Notes: generated by a model not told the origin, from the sequence alone. A stretch of 64,000 bases of DNA from Echinicola arenosa (GCF_014841125.1 NZ_JACYTQ010000006.1:62001-126000); one strand, 5' to 3'. Positions 35,601 through 44,530 are shown, numbered from the stretch's first letter. Numbers and translations are program-made.

Positions 35601-35968
35601 TTCCATGGGCCTGTGCGTCCTGTTGCACCTGAAACGGAAGTAATGTCCTCAAAGACCATGTTGCCTTTATTCAGGTAAAGCTTATTGCTAGACATATTAC
35701 CCGTGAAATAGATGTCGTCTAATCCATCTCCATTGAGGTCACCAATAGCTACACCACCCCCATTATAGAAGTATTCATACATGAGCACATTGGTGTTTAG
35801 GCCTTCGGTGAGCTTATTTACAAAAGTAATATTGGTTTTTTCAGGACTTAATAGGGAAAAAAGTGGGGTAATCTCTTGCTCTTTTTCTTCATCAGTTTGC
35901 GTTTGACAGCTGATGAAAGAGAAGATTACTAACACAAAGAAAGTTATTTTTGGGTAATATTTTAACAT
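32630..35968 (-). CDS. VCBS/FG-GAP repeat lipoprotein with ASPIC/UnbV domain
   Basis: A very large (1112 aa) surface or periplasmic lipoprotein; the lipobox ends at C21. It contains many FG-GAP/VCBS repeats with the calcium-loop pattern D-x-N-x-D-G-x-x-D (for example DLNGDGLDDIY, DVNGDGLLDIY, DINNDGLLDLY), forming two propeller-like blocks. Between them, at about residues 523-605, is an ASPIC/UnbV domain (LGTKITLYNGDQV, HFGLGKAD, VEWLSGKVQ). Such CRTAC1-like proteins often accompany SusCD pairs in Bacteroidota. The function is unknown; ligand binding at the surface is plausible. A terminator-like hairpin separates it from susD. Confidence 0.9.
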   Translation of the reverse strand: MLKYYPKITFFVLVIFSFISCQTQTDEEKEQEITPLFSLLSPEKTNITFVNKLTEGLNTNVLMYEYFYNGGGVAIGDLNGDGLDDIYFTGNMSSNKLYLNKGNMVFEDITSVSGATGRTGPWKTGVNMADVNGDGLLDIYVCYSGNLRPEKRKNQLFINEGNNEAGIPQFSEQAEKFNIASSSTSTQGAFFDFDNDGDLDLFLLNHNHKSLPVLDEASTAEIMKTQDPAGSQFFRNDNGKFTEITQEAGIQNSALSYGLGIGAADINGDGWTDLYICNDYTAPDYLYINNQDGTFSDQIGKSLGHTSHFSMGNDIADINNDGLLDLYTLDMLPEDNKRQKLLMAPDNYEKFDFKVNVGFHYQYMRNMLQVNNGNETFSEIGQLSGISNTDWSWSAQFADFDNDGWKDLYITNGYLKDYTNMDFLKFMGDYVQNNDGNIRRQNVLDLVKQIPSSSLYNYMFKNNGDLTFEKISEDWGLNYASTSNGAAYADLDNDGDLDLVVNNINLEAFVFENQSNKQLSNNYLKVKLLGEKQNKFGLGTKITLYNGDQVYFQEQMPTRGYQSSISPVLHFGLGKADVLDSIQVEWLSGKVQVLRNVQTNQTLTISAADASEKELNKQPSQSYFVHTTSPISSKTSTNKINDFKRQPLMVNPLSFNSPIMVNGDVNGDGLEDIFVGGGLGDAGTLFLQNKNGGFDTKITNEFLEDKDSEDTDATFIDVNGDGHLDLYVCSGGYANFMPQDKKLQDRIYINDGKGNLKKSPESLPQMLISSSCVTSADINNDGAADLFVGGRVIPGAYPAMPESTILINDGKGKFSDQTSAYSPGLKNIGLVTDAEWTDLENDGQLELVIVGEWMPVHVFSLTNQQLQESTSKYFDKNYSGWWNKLLVDDLNGDGKMDLVIGNQGTNTQIHASPNEPTEIIFKDFDGNGSIDPILCCYIQGENYPYVTRDELLDQIAKMRTKFNSYKGYADAKINDIFTEDELEGATTLSANYLKTAVFLSNNSGKFKEADLPIQAQSSPVLAISSTDYNGDGIKDLILCGNIEKARLRFGKYDANYGILLEGNGQGGFHYIPQQKSGFELKGDVRSILQINDKWLFGINQKGIVAYRRSTNI

Positions 35969-35997
35969 ATTGGATGATTTAGGTTTACTGTTAAATA

Positions 35998-36045
35998 TAA
36001 AAAGAATCTACACCAATCACTTGAGGGTTGGTATAGATTCTTTAT
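35998..36045 (-). terminator. Hairpin terminator after the SusD-like gene
   Basis: A 10-bp stem AAAGAATCTA/TAGATTCTTT, with an inner CCAA/TTGG pairing, lies between the SusD-like gene and the VCBS gene. On the - strand it is followed by a T-rich run. It probably reduces, rather than abolishes, read-through into the VCBS-haloperoxidase pair. Ends are accurate to about two bases. Confidence 0.7.
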
Positions 36046-36069
36046 TAAAAAATAACAATAGGCAAGTGG

Positions 36070-37938
36070 TTATTCCGTGTATCCCGGATTTTGTACCAGT
36101 AACTGATTTCTGTTCATTTCATCTCTATGGATTGGTAAGAAATACATTTTATCCAACCAAGTTCTGTTTTCTTTACCTGGATCAATTTGCATTACCTCGT
36201 AGGAATAGTTATAAATGCTAGGATCATAACGATAGATGGACAAGGATTCTCCGGGTTTGAGTGTACCCACGATATTGATTCCATTGGCTTTCCTGCCAAG
36301 GGTTTCATCAGGAATCATCCATCTGCGACAATCATGATAACGCTGCTCTTCATAGGCCATTTCTATCCGTCTTTCATTTCGGTAACGTTCCATTAATGCA
36401 TCTCCAGTATCATTGATGGCAGGCATTCCAACCCTATATCTGATTTTGTTCAGCCAATTTCTTGCTTCATCTTCCTCTCCCAGTTCTATACATGCTTCCA
36501 CGTAATTCAAGACAGCTTCTGTATATCTTAGTACTGGCCAAGGGATTTCTTGCCAAGTATTTTGATCAACGATGTTCGGGTCTGGGTCGATGAATTTTCT
36601 CATGTAGTAACCCGTATAGCTGCCATTCCAGTCTTCTATAGGGCTATTTCTGGTATCTAATCCGAAGTGAATAACGGTTTGACCACCAGAGATGATTTCA
36701 TATTGACCGGTTTGAATTTGGCCTAGTGGATCCCTTGGCTGGTTGGCAGTTGAGCGTGGTTTCCATTGAGAGCCATCGTAAAGAATAGAAGCATAGAATC
36801 GAGCATCCCTATTTTCATAAGGTGCTGAAGCATGTTCAGGATTGTTCCAATCAAATGAAGTACCGTCCATCATTTCGTAATCATCCACAAAATGTTGGAT
36901 AGGTGTGTTCCCTGCCCAGTTATTGTAGCCGTTTGGTCCATTGAAGAGACCTTGACGTCCTCCATTTTCCTGCTTTGCATTGATAAAATACCTTGCAAAG
37001 ATCAGCTCATTTTCTCCTCCATTTTTGGAAAGTGAATTGTTCATGTAGTTTTGGATTCCTTCTTCATGCGACACAGGTGCACTAAGGTTAAGCATGTTTC
37101 CATCATCACTATCCAAAACAGCTTTAGCAGCATCTTTGGCTCTTTGCCACCTTTGGGTTCTGTCTCCAGAAGTATAGCCGAGGTATTCTTGGTTGGCATA
37201 ACCGGAAATCACAGATGACTGGGCTGATGCAGTAGGGATGTCGTGAAGATCACTAGCAGCATACAACAATACCCTTGATTTCAAAGCCAATGCTGCCACT
37301 CTATTGGTTCTACCCGAGGCCATGGATTTACCATCAAGAAGAGTGGCGGCATCGTCCAAGTCTTGAACGATAAAGTTGACACATTCTTCCCAAGTATTTC
37401 TTGCTATTTCATAAGTCTCCTCACCTAATTCATAAGGTCTGTCCACAATTGGAAAAGCACCATAGTATCTTAACAATTGATGGCTATAATATGCCCTCAT
37501 AAATTTAGCTTCTCCCATCAATCTATCCACAATGCCGTTGTCATTGGAGAATTGAGGTTCCGTCAGGTTCTGAATGGCTACATTACAAGCACGAATCCGA
37601 CTGTACATGTTCCCCCAGGAAAGTGTACCATTTACCCAACCGATGTCTGCAGGGTTCGATCTGGCTTCAGTGATGGTCGTAATCCCCCTTCCAGGGTGGG
37701 TAAATATGGCTTCATCTGTAAGTGAGGCTAACATTTGTTCATCAAATCCACCATTGCCTAACCCGGCGTAGATATCTGTAACCGCAGCTTCTGCGAGTGC
37801 AGCATCAGACCAAACAGCACCTTCTGATACTTCGCCTAGCGGATCTGTGTTGACAAAATCGTCATTACAACTGGTCATCGTCCAAACAGATAATCCGACC
37901 AAGACCAGGTAAGTTATATTTTTAAGTTTATTCATCAT
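36070..37938 (-). CDS. SusD/RagB family outer-membrane lipoprotein
   Basis: SusD-like proteins are surface lipoproteins that form the lid of a SusC channel and capture the ligand. The 622-residue product has a signal peptide with lipobox MTSC (Cys at residue 24), the N-terminal TPR-like SusD_3 region (NDDFVNTDPLGEVSEGAVW, FMRAYYSHQLLRYYGAFPIV) and the C-terminal RagB/SusD domain (YRNERRIEMAYEEQRYHDCRRW). It follows the SusC-like gene by 20 bases. The ligand is unknown: no glycoside hydrolase, sulfatase or protease gene that would suggest a glycan or peptide is nearby. Confidence 0.95.
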   Translation of the reverse strand: MMNKLKNITYLVLVGLSVWTMTSCNDDFVNTDPLGEVSEGAVWSDAALAEAAVTDIYAGLGNGGFDEQMLASLTDEAIFTHPGRGITTITEARSNPADIGWVNGTLSWGNMYSRIRACNVAIQNLTEPQFSNDNGIVDRLMGEAKFMRAYYSHQLLRYYGAFPIVDRPYELGEETYEIARNTWEECVNFIVQDLDDAATLLDGKSMASGRTNRVAALALKSRVLLYAASDLHDIPTASAQSSVISGYANQEYLGYTSGDRTQRWQRAKDAAKAVLDSDDGNMLNLSAPVSHEEGIQNYMNNSLSKNGGENELIFARYFINAKQENGGRQGLFNGPNGYNNWAGNTPIQHFVDDYEMMDGTSFDWNNPEHASAPYENRDARFYASILYDGSQWKPRSTANQPRDPLGQIQTGQYEIISGGQTVIHFGLDTRNSPIEDWNGSYTGYYMRKFIDPDPNIVDQNTWQEIPWPVLRYTEAVLNYVEACIELGEEDEARNWLNKIRYRVGMPAINDTGDALMERYRNERRIEMAYEEQRYHDCRRWMIPDETLGRKANGINIVGTLKPGESLSIYRYDPSIYNYSYEVMQIDPGKENRTWLDKMYFLPIHRDEMNRNQLLVQNPGYTE

Positions 37939-37958
37939 CTTTCTTGTAGGTTAAATAA

Positions 37959-40900
37959 TTAGAAGGTGAGTGAAAGGCCTGTATTGATTACTCTTGCTTG
38001 AGGATAATACTGACCGGTTGAACTGTTGGACTCTGGGTCTAATATTCCCGACTTGTTCATGATGTTAAACAGGTTCAAACCATTTGCAAATATTCTTAGA
38101 TTGCTAATGCCTACTTTTTCTCCGACTTCCCTCGGCAGTGTATAACCTATTTCAAAGTTTTTCAAACGGATATAATCAGTTTGTCTAAACCAATAGGTGT
38201 TTCCATTGGAATAGTACTGGTCACTTCTATTGGCAATTCTTGGATGCTCGGAGCTAGGGTTATCCACTGTCCATCTATTTTCATAAATATCCAAGAAGTA
38301 GTTACCGATATTGCCTGACTCACCAGCACTGATATATTGACGGGCCCCAAATGCACCCTGGAACAAAATGGAAAGATCAAAGTTTTTATACTGAGCGGTT
38401 AGGTTAAGACCTCCTTGGAACATAGGAATGTCATTTTGGTCCATTCTAACCCTGTCATCAGGAGTAATCGCCCCATCATTATTATAATCGACATACTTCA
38501 TGTCTCCTGGGCGTAATTCATTGGTGATAGCTGTATAATCCAAAGTTTCAGCGTCAATAGAAGCTTGGTCGGGGAACACACCATCATATTGGTACACTAG
38601 GAAAGTGTTCATCGGCTTGCCTGTTGATTTTTGCCACTCTGGCGCTCCAGGGGCTTCATCCCAGAAAAGTATCTTGTTTTTAGCATATCCGCCGTTTACA
38701 CTGGCGCTATAGCTGAACTCTCCAGCTCTTCCTCGGTATCCTAACAAGAAGTCAAAGCCTGAGTTGGCCACTTCACCTATGTTTTCAGCGGGAAGTGATA
38801 GTCCGGTGCTTTGTGGAACTGATGCATTTTTTCTCCAAAGGATATTGGTACGCTTGTTGTAGAAATAATCCATTTCGAAGAAAATTTTACCGTCAAGCAT
38901 TTGTCCTTCAATACCGATATTTGAATTGTTGGCAATCTCCCAGGTAATGGTTGTATTTGGTACTCTGGTTTCGAACAAAGTTTTGGTCTCAGTACCGTCT
39001 ATGATGTAACTGCTAAATCCATAGGTGGAAAGGAATTGGTATTCTTGCAGGGCTCCATCAAAGTAGATTTGGTCGTTACCCATTTGTCCCCAGCTACCTC
39101 TGATTTTGAAAAATTCCAAACCAGGAAGTGCGCTTTTAAAGAAGTCCTCTTCAGAAGCTACCCAACCTAACATAATGCCAGGGAAGAAACCGTAACGAGT
39201 ATTTTCAGGGAAGATGTATGAAGCATCATATCTCCAAAGGAACTCTGCTAGGTACTTCTCTTTGTAGTTATAAGCTACACGTCCAAAATAATTCAATCTT
39301 GCTCTTTCATAGGCCCCTCCACCATTGTCTTTTTCCAAGTCACCACCAGCAAACATTTGGTCTATGGCAGGAGAAATGAAGTATCTTCTAAAGGCATTGA
39401 AATTGTCTCCTTCTTCTGTTTCACGGTTTGTTCCTGCCAAAACAGTTAAAGTGTGGGCTTCATTGAAAGTCCTTTCATAAGTGAATACGCCCCCCAATAA
39501 TATATTTAACTGGTTATAGTGAGTTTGGCTCAATCGTGGTTCAGCAGGCCCTCTTTGACTGGGTACCAATACAGGGGTCACCCCATCATCTTCAAATCCA
39601 TTGCCTCTTTCATAAAGTGTCCAAGGAATTTCCCATCTTTTTTGATCTCTAGAAAGTTTATCCACAGCAGCTGTTCCAACAAACTTAAGCCCTTCCACAC
39701 CAGGGATTTTAATGGTTATTTCACCATTGGATTGGAAATAATCCCTTTTGTCTCTGTCGTAGCCTGTAGCGTTCGTAGTAATCACTACTGGGTTTTCACC
39801 GTTTTCAATATCAGGCCCTGGAAGACCATTCGGCCAATAAGCTGGTTGGTGAGGCTTACCACGAACTTGCATACGGAATATGGCACCAGCACTTCTTGTA
39901 GGGAAAAAACGATATTCTTCACGACCTAGGACACCTAATTTTACGCTGATATAATCATTGATTTTGGCATCTAAGTTGATTCTTAGATCATATTGCTTGT
40001 ACCCTGTGGCTGCGTTTTTATAATAGGCATCCTGATTTTGGTAGCCCAAAGAAGCCAAATATCTAACATTTTCACTACCACCATTAAGTTGGAGGTTATG
40101 TCTTACTTGAGGAGACCATGTCTTTAGTGTTTCTCCATACCAGTCTGTGTTTGGGTAGTTCCACGGGTCGTTTCCAGCCCTGTAAGCAGCGATGTCCTCA
40201 GGAGTAAAAGGAGCTGCTCTTTCCTGACCATTTGGTCTTGTATAAACCCCAGTACTTTTATAGGCATCATTTGCCGCTTGCCATTCATTTACAGGAAGTT
40301 CATAAACACTCAGGTCATTAAGCATTTCTGTGTATTGCGCAGCATCTGCCATGTCAGGCAATACGGTAGGTTGCGCCCAGCCTTGGTTGAATTGGTAGGA
40401 TAATTCTGGCTTACCACTTTTACCTCTTTTGGTGGTAACTAGGATAACACCGTTTGCAGCCCTGGAACCATAAATGGCAGCGGAAGCATCTTTCAAGACA
40501 GAGATGCTTTCGATATCATTAGGATTAAGTCGCTCAAAACCACCCGCTCTTGCAGGAATACCATCAATAACGATGAGTGCGTCATTATTACCCAAGGTAT
40601 TTGAACCACGGATTCTAATACCTGAACCGTCATAACCAGGCTCACCGCTTCTGTTTACGGCTACTACACCAGGCATTCTTCCTGCAATGGAGTTTGAAAT
40701 GTTAGTAGCGGGTGACTTGGCCAGCTCGGAGCCTTTTACGGAAGCTACTGCACCTGTTACTGTTTCTTTCTTTTGCTCACCGTAGCCTACTACGACCACT
40801 TCTCCCAGTGATTGTACGTCTGAATTTAGTGTGACAGAAAGATTAGTTTGGTTTCCAACAAGCACATTTTGACTTTCAAAACCGATGAACGAGAAAATTA

Positions 40901-41132
40901 GAACATCTTCTCCTTGATTAAGGGTGATTTTGAAGTTTCCGTCCAGGTCTGTTACTGTTCCTCTAGTAGTCCCTTGAACTAGGACTGAAACACCTGGCAA
41001 AGGTTGGCTATCTTCAGCAGAGATGACATTACCTGTCACTTCCCTACTTTGTCCCTGTGCTATCGTTTGCATTGAAAATAAAAACAAAGCGCATAGCAAA
41101 AGAACTCTCAACTTTTGTAGAGTTTTTTTCAT
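37959..41132 (-). CDS. SusC/RagA family TonB-linked outer-membrane transporter
   Basis: A 1057-residue TonB-dependent beta-barrel importer of the SusC type. It has a signal peptide (about 28 residues), a carboxypeptidase-regulatory-like domain at about 32-110 (GNVISAEDSQPLPGVSVLV), the SusC signature EVVVVGYGEQKKETVTGAV followed by the plug at about 115-225 (SGIRIRGSNTLGNNDALIVIDG), and a barrel ending in a terminal Phe, as needed for BAM recognition. It is the first gene of the - strand locus. The 700-base AT-rich upstream region should hold its promoter; no anti-sigma/sigma pair or SusR-type regulator is adjacent. Confidence 0.95.
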   Translation of the reverse strand: MKKTLQKLRVLLLCALFLFSMQTIAQGQSREVTGNVISAEDSQPLPGVSVLVQGTTRGTVTDLDGNFKITLNQGEDVLIFSFIGFESQNVLVGNQTNLSVTLNSDVQSLGEVVVVGYGEQKKETVTGAVASVKGSELAKSPATNISNSIAGRMPGVVAVNRSGEPGYDGSGIRIRGSNTLGNNDALIVIDGIPARAGGFERLNPNDIESISVLKDASAAIYGSRAANGVILVTTKRGKSGKPELSYQFNQGWAQPTVLPDMADAAQYTEMLNDLSVYELPVNEWQAANDAYKSTGVYTRPNGQERAAPFTPEDIAAYRAGNDPWNYPNTDWYGETLKTWSPQVRHNLQLNGGSENVRYLASLGYQNQDAYYKNAATGYKQYDLRINLDAKINDYISVKLGVLGREEYRFFPTRSAGAIFRMQVRGKPHQPAYWPNGLPGPDIENGENPVVITTNATGYDRDKRDYFQSNGEITIKIPGVEGLKFVGTAAVDKLSRDQKRWEIPWTLYERGNGFEDDGVTPVLVPSQRGPAEPRLSQTHYNQLNILLGGVFTYERTFNEAHTLTVLAGTNRETEEGDNFNAFRRYFISPAIDQMFAGGDLEKDNGGGAYERARLNYFGRVAYNYKEKYLAEFLWRYDASYIFPENTRYGFFPGIMLGWVASEEDFFKSALPGLEFFKIRGSWGQMGNDQIYFDGALQEYQFLSTYGFSSYIIDGTETKTLFETRVPNTTITWEIANNSNIGIEGQMLDGKIFFEMDYFYNKRTNILWRKNASVPQSTGLSLPAENIGEVANSGFDFLLGYRGRAGEFSYSASVNGGYAKNKILFWDEAPGAPEWQKSTGKPMNTFLVYQYDGVFPDQASIDAETLDYTAITNELRPGDMKYVDYNNDGAITPDDRVRMDQNDIPMFQGGLNLTAQYKNFDLSILFQGAFGARQYISAGESGNIGNYFLDIYENRWTVDNPSSEHPRIANRSDQYYSNGNTYWFRQTDYIRLKNFEIGYTLPREVGEKVGISNLRIFANGLNLFNIMNKSGILDPESNSSTGQYYPQARVINTGLSLTF

Positions 41133-41259
41133 GTGGGTTTTGTTAAATTGGGTTATGTAAATTGTTAATTATTAACTGTATAATAAAAATGCTTGTTTGA
41201 ATTGAGAAATCCAATATTATATTTTATGTGTTCCGTTTTTTTAGTTATTATATTTTAAA

Positions 41260-41280
41260 TTAATCAAGCTTTTTGATTAA
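41260..41280. promoter_or_regulatory. Inverted repeat, candidate operator upstream of the SusC-like gene
   Basis: TTAATCAA (41260-41267) and TTGATTAA (41273-41280) form a perfect 8-bp inverted repeat with a five-base spacer, 128 bases upstream of the SusC-like start. It could be a transcription-factor site; AT-rich inverted repeats also arise by chance in such DNA. Confidence 0.35.
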
Positions 41281-41593
41281 ATAAATTATAATATCAATCT
41301 GGTATATTGAAAAAAGAGAAATCGGAATCGGTTGAAGGTTAAATTTTATTAAAATCCTTTCAGAAATTGACTGTAAATTTAGTTTTTAAAGAATAAAATT
41401 TTGAATTTATGGTTGTTTATTATTTTTTTTAACTTGTTATTAACGTTTTTCGATTTTTATTGGTTTGTAATGTGTTTTATATTCAATTTTTAAAATAAAA
41501 TTTTTTTTTGTGTTAAAAATACGTTTAACATCATTTCCGATTTCATTAATGAGTATAATAAGGTGGTTGTTAGAATTGGAAATACTAACAGCA

Positions 41594-41714
41594 TAATTTT
41601 GATTTGGGAAAAGAGGGGCTTATATTTAATGCGTAAGGTTTAAATAAATGGAAAGAATTGGCAGCTAATGGCTGTCCGTTCTTTGTTTCTGTCGCTTCTT
41701 AGGAAGCTTTTTTT
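41594..41714 (+). ncRNA. Candidate small RNA or structured leader with intrinsic terminator
   Basis: A TAATTTTG box (41594-41601) matches the Bacteroidota -7 consensus. About 50 bases later a hairpin is formed by AAAGAA (41652-41657)/TTCTTT (41679-41684) and GGCAGC (41660-41665)/GCTGTC (41671-41676). A second hairpin GCTTC-TTAG-GAAGC at 41694-41707 is followed by seven T. The predicted transcript of about 105 bases has no open frame of note. It ends 125 bases before the DUF5686 start, so it could be a free small RNA or an attenuating leader. No -33 box at ideal spacing is seen. Confidence 0.45.
41694..41714 (+). terminator. Intrinsic terminator inside the susC/DUF5686 gap
   Basis: GCTTC (41694-41698), loop TTAG, GAAGC (41703-41707), then seven T. 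The T-run lies on the + strand side only, and no coding gene precedes it for more than 500 bases in that direction. Confidence 0.65.
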
Positions 41715-41839
41715 ATGTCTTTTTTGCGATGTATTTTGTTCTTACCATCTAACCAGTTGAATGTTAAAGCTTGTCAAAGGATAGAGTGAATTGAAGAGAA
41801 ATGGCTATTTTACCGATGTAATTGTTTAATAATCAAGCC

Positions 41840-44482
41840 ATGTCCAAAGATTTACTTAGAGTAATTATTTTAGTTTTCTTCCACTTTTTTATGTCTGTGG
41901 GATTGATCGAAGCTCAAGGTATAAGGGGCAGGGTTCTATCCAGAGACGGTGATCCTCTTGCCTATGCTTCAGTGTTTATTCGAAACATCAATGATGGGAT
42001 ACCAACCAATCAAGATGGTGATTTTGAATACCCTCTTGCATCGGGGTATTATGATATTATAGTACAACACCTAGGTTATAAGTCGGTTCAGAAAACGGTT
42101 CAGATCAATTCAGGTTGGGTAGAGTTGAAAATAGAGCTTGAACCCCAAATGTATGCATTAGAGGAAGTAGAGATCAAGGGAGGTGCAGAAGATCCAGCTC
42201 TCACTGTAATGCGCAAAGCGATTTCAAAGGCTAAATTTCATCGACTTCAGGTAGAGGAGTACAGCATGAGGGTTTATATAAAGGGTACCGGTGAATTGAC
42301 TGATGCCCCTTTCTTCTTGAAGAAAAAGTTGAAAGAAGAAGGAATAGCGCTGAATGAGGCATACACGTCTGAATCAGTCTCAGAAATTACATTCAAACAA
42401 CCCAATGAAATCAATGAACGCGTCATCAGTATCAGGACAAATGGTGAGAACAACCAAACTTCTCCAGCACCTTATATTGGAGCTAGTTTTTATGCGGACA
42501 AGGTCAATGAGGTAATTTCTCCGCTTTCTAAATCTGCTTTTGCTTATTATAGGTTCAAGCATGAAGGGACTTTTTTTGAAAATGGAGTTTTGATCAATAA
42601 AATTAGGGTCACACCCCGGTCAAGGGGAGAACAGGTTTTTGAAGGGCATATATATATTATTGAAGATTTGTGGGCCATTCATAGCCTAAAGCTAAAGACT
42701 TCTATCATGGGATTTGATGTGGGGGTCACGCAACAATATGCTCCAGTTGAAGAAAATGTCTGGATGCCACTTACCCATATTTATACCTTTGGAGGGAAGT
42801 TTTTTGGTTTTGAGGGGAATTATAAATATTTGGCTTCTACCCGTGATTATCAGATCAAACTAAATCCAGATTTGGTTGTGGAAACAGAGATTCTTGATGA
42901 AAAGGTTGATGATATTCCGGAGCAAATAACTGGTTTTGACCATAAGGAATCAGCAGTGAAGCAAATTGCAGATGCTGAACAGATGTCCAGAAAGGATTTT
43001 AGGAAAATGATCAATGAATATGAGAAGGAGAGTTTGAAGGAAAGAAAAGATGCGGAAGTTGTAGCGATGAGAAATTATAGTGTTGATTCTCTGGCTAAGG
43101 AGCGAAATCAAAGTTATTGGGATAGTATCAGGCCAGTTAAACTTACTGAAAAGGAAATCTTGGGATATGAAAGAGATGATAGTCTTGCTGTAGTGGAAGC
43201 GGCGAAGAAAAGTGACGTGGACTCGATAGCGAACAAAGCGAAAAGAAAATTTAATCCTTTAGACATTATTGGTGGAGGACGTTATCATTTTGGAAATGGC
43301 AGATCTGCTGGGTTTTCGACGAACTGGACAAAAATATCTTTCAACACAGTTGAAGGATTCAAGCTTGGGTTTTCCGGTTTTTATAGGAAAGTAAGCAAAG
43401 ACAGTATTAGTGGGCAAGAAAATTCATGGAGGATAAAACCTGAAATCCGGTATGGCTTTTCCAGCAATAAACTTTACGGAATGGTTGATTTTAGCAAATC
43501 CTGGAGTAGGGACAGAACCAAGCTTACTTATGGGATTTCTGGAGGAAATTATATCTACCAATACAATGCTTCAAACCCCATTAGTGAACAGGTCAATGCG
43601 CTTTATTCATTGTTTTTTAGGCAAAACTATATGAAGCTTTTTAATCAAAAGTTCGTAAAGATTTACCTTTCTCATATTCCTCATGATGCATTTACCTACA
43701 GCTTGTCTCTCTCTTACGAGGATAGAGGGGTGTTGCAGAATCAGTCCAACTACAGTTTTTATAACAAGCCGGAAAGAACTTACACTTCAAATATCCCCAA
43801 CAATGAAGAAGCTCTGGCATCCTCTTTTGAGTCAAATGAAGCATTGATAGCAGACGTGAGCGTAAATTGGCGTCCAGGGTTAAAATATTACGTGAGAAAT
43901 GGAAAGAAGTATCCTTTATATGGAGGGGCTCCTTTGATCAGCTTTTTATATAGGAAAGGTATTCCCAACGCGGGACTTATGGGAAATGCCGCTGATTTTG
44001 ACCAGCTAGAATTGGGAATCAAACATGATTTTCAATTTGGGGTCAGTGGGAAACTGGACTTTAATATAAAGGCTGGTGCTTTCCTTAATGATGGTCAAGT
44101 GTACTTTATGGACTTTAAACACTTTGGTGGGAACCGGACCATATTCTCCAATATGGGGACGGTCAATAATTATCGCTTTTTGGATTACTATCAATACAGT
44201 ACTAGGGGAAACTATATCAGTGGGATAGTGCATTACCAGTTTCGCAAATTTTTGTTCACTCAATTGCCCATGTTGAGATTTTCAGGAATTAGGGAAAATG
44301 TGTTTTTTAATTATTTAAAAACCGAATATTCGCCGCACTATTGGGAAGTAGGCTATTCCTTGGATAACCTGTTCAGGGTATTCAGGGTCGAAATGGGGGC
44401 AGGCTTTGAAGGTGGGGAGTACTTGAGAGGCGGTGTGCGTCTCGGCATAGCCACCTTTATCAATATAAGTATGGATGACTGA
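41840..44482 (+). CDS. DUF5686 outer-membrane protein with carboxypeptidase-regulatory-like domain
   Basis: An 880-residue envelope protein found widely in Bacteroidota. It has a signal peptide (about residues 1-26, ending near IEAQ), a carboxypeptidase-regulatory-like beta domain at about 28-110 (GRVLSRDGDPLAYASVFI), and a long DUF5686 region that includes a central charged segment and a C-terminal set of alternating amphipathic strands typical of a beta barrel. It resembles TonB-receptor-associated proteins but has no plug domain. Start is the ATG at 41840; an upstream TTG is not needed. Function is unknown. Confidence 0.88.
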   Translation: MSKDLLRVIILVFFHFFMSVGLIEAQGIRGRVLSRDGDPLAYASVFIRNINDGIPTNQDGDFEYPLASGYYDIIVQHLGYKSVQKTVQINSGWVELKIELEPQMYALEEVEIKGGAEDPALTVMRKAISKAKFHRLQVEEYSMRVYIKGTGELTDAPFFLKKKLKEEGIALNEAYTSESVSEITFKQPNEINERVISIRTNGENNQTSPAPYIGASFYADKVNEVISPLSKSAFAYYRFKHEGTFFENGVLINKIRVTPRSRGEQVFEGHIYIIEDLWAIHSLKLKTSIMGFDVGVTQQYAPVEENVWMPLTHIYTFGGKFFGFEGNYKYLASTRDYQIKLNPDLVVETEILDEKVDDIPEQITGFDHKESAVKQIADAEQMSRKDFRKMINEYEKESLKERKDAEVVAMRNYSVDSLAKERNQSYWDSIRPVKLTEKEILGYERDDSLAVVEAAKKSDVDSIANKAKRKFNPLDIIGGGRYHFGNGRSAGFSTNWTKISFNTVEGFKLGFSGFYRKVSKDSISGQENSWRIKPEIRYGFSSNKLYGMVDFSKSWSRDRTKLTYGISGGNYIYQYNASNPISEQVNALYSLFFRQNYMKLFNQKFVKIYLSHIPHDAFTYSLSLSYEDRGVLQNQSNYSFYNKPERTYTSNIPNNEEALASSFESNEALIADVSVNWRPGLKYYVRNGKKYPLYGGAPLISFLYRKGIPNAGLMGNAADFDQLELGIKHDFQFGVSGKLDFNIKAGAFLNDGQVYFMDFKHFGGNRTIFSNMGTVNNYRFLDYYQYSTRGNYISGIVHYQFRKFLFTQLPMLRFSGIRENVFFNYLKTEYSPHYWEVGYSLDNLFRVFRVEMGAGFEGGEYLRGGVRLGIATFINISMDD

Positions 44483-44497
44483 TTTAGGCTAAAAAGT

Positions 44498-44530
44498 AAA
44501 TAGGCCTGAAAATTTCCAGGCCTATTTTAT
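44498..44530. terminator. Bidirectional hairpin terminator
   Basis: AAATAGGCCTG (44498-44508) pairs perfectly with CAGGCCTATTT (44517-44527). It lies between the convergent DUF5686 and frr genes, with A-rich and T-rich flanks for both directions. Confidence 0.85.

Larger units (their letters stand above)
41133..41839. other. Long AT-rich divergent intergenic region
   Basis: Over 700 bases without a gene separate the SusC-like gene (- strand) from the DUF5686 gene (+ strand). It is very AT-rich with long T and A runs. It holds a 21-bp inverted repeat (41260-41280) on the susC side and a promoter-like -7 box followed by two hairpins (41594-41714) on the other. No -7 box matching TAnnTTTG was found for susC itself. 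Confidence 0.65.

Noticed and set aside
22863-41132. Genomic island signs around the SusCD locus
   Set aside because: No tRNA-flanked direct repeats or mobility genes border it, and base composition of the coding regions looks like the neighbours by eye.
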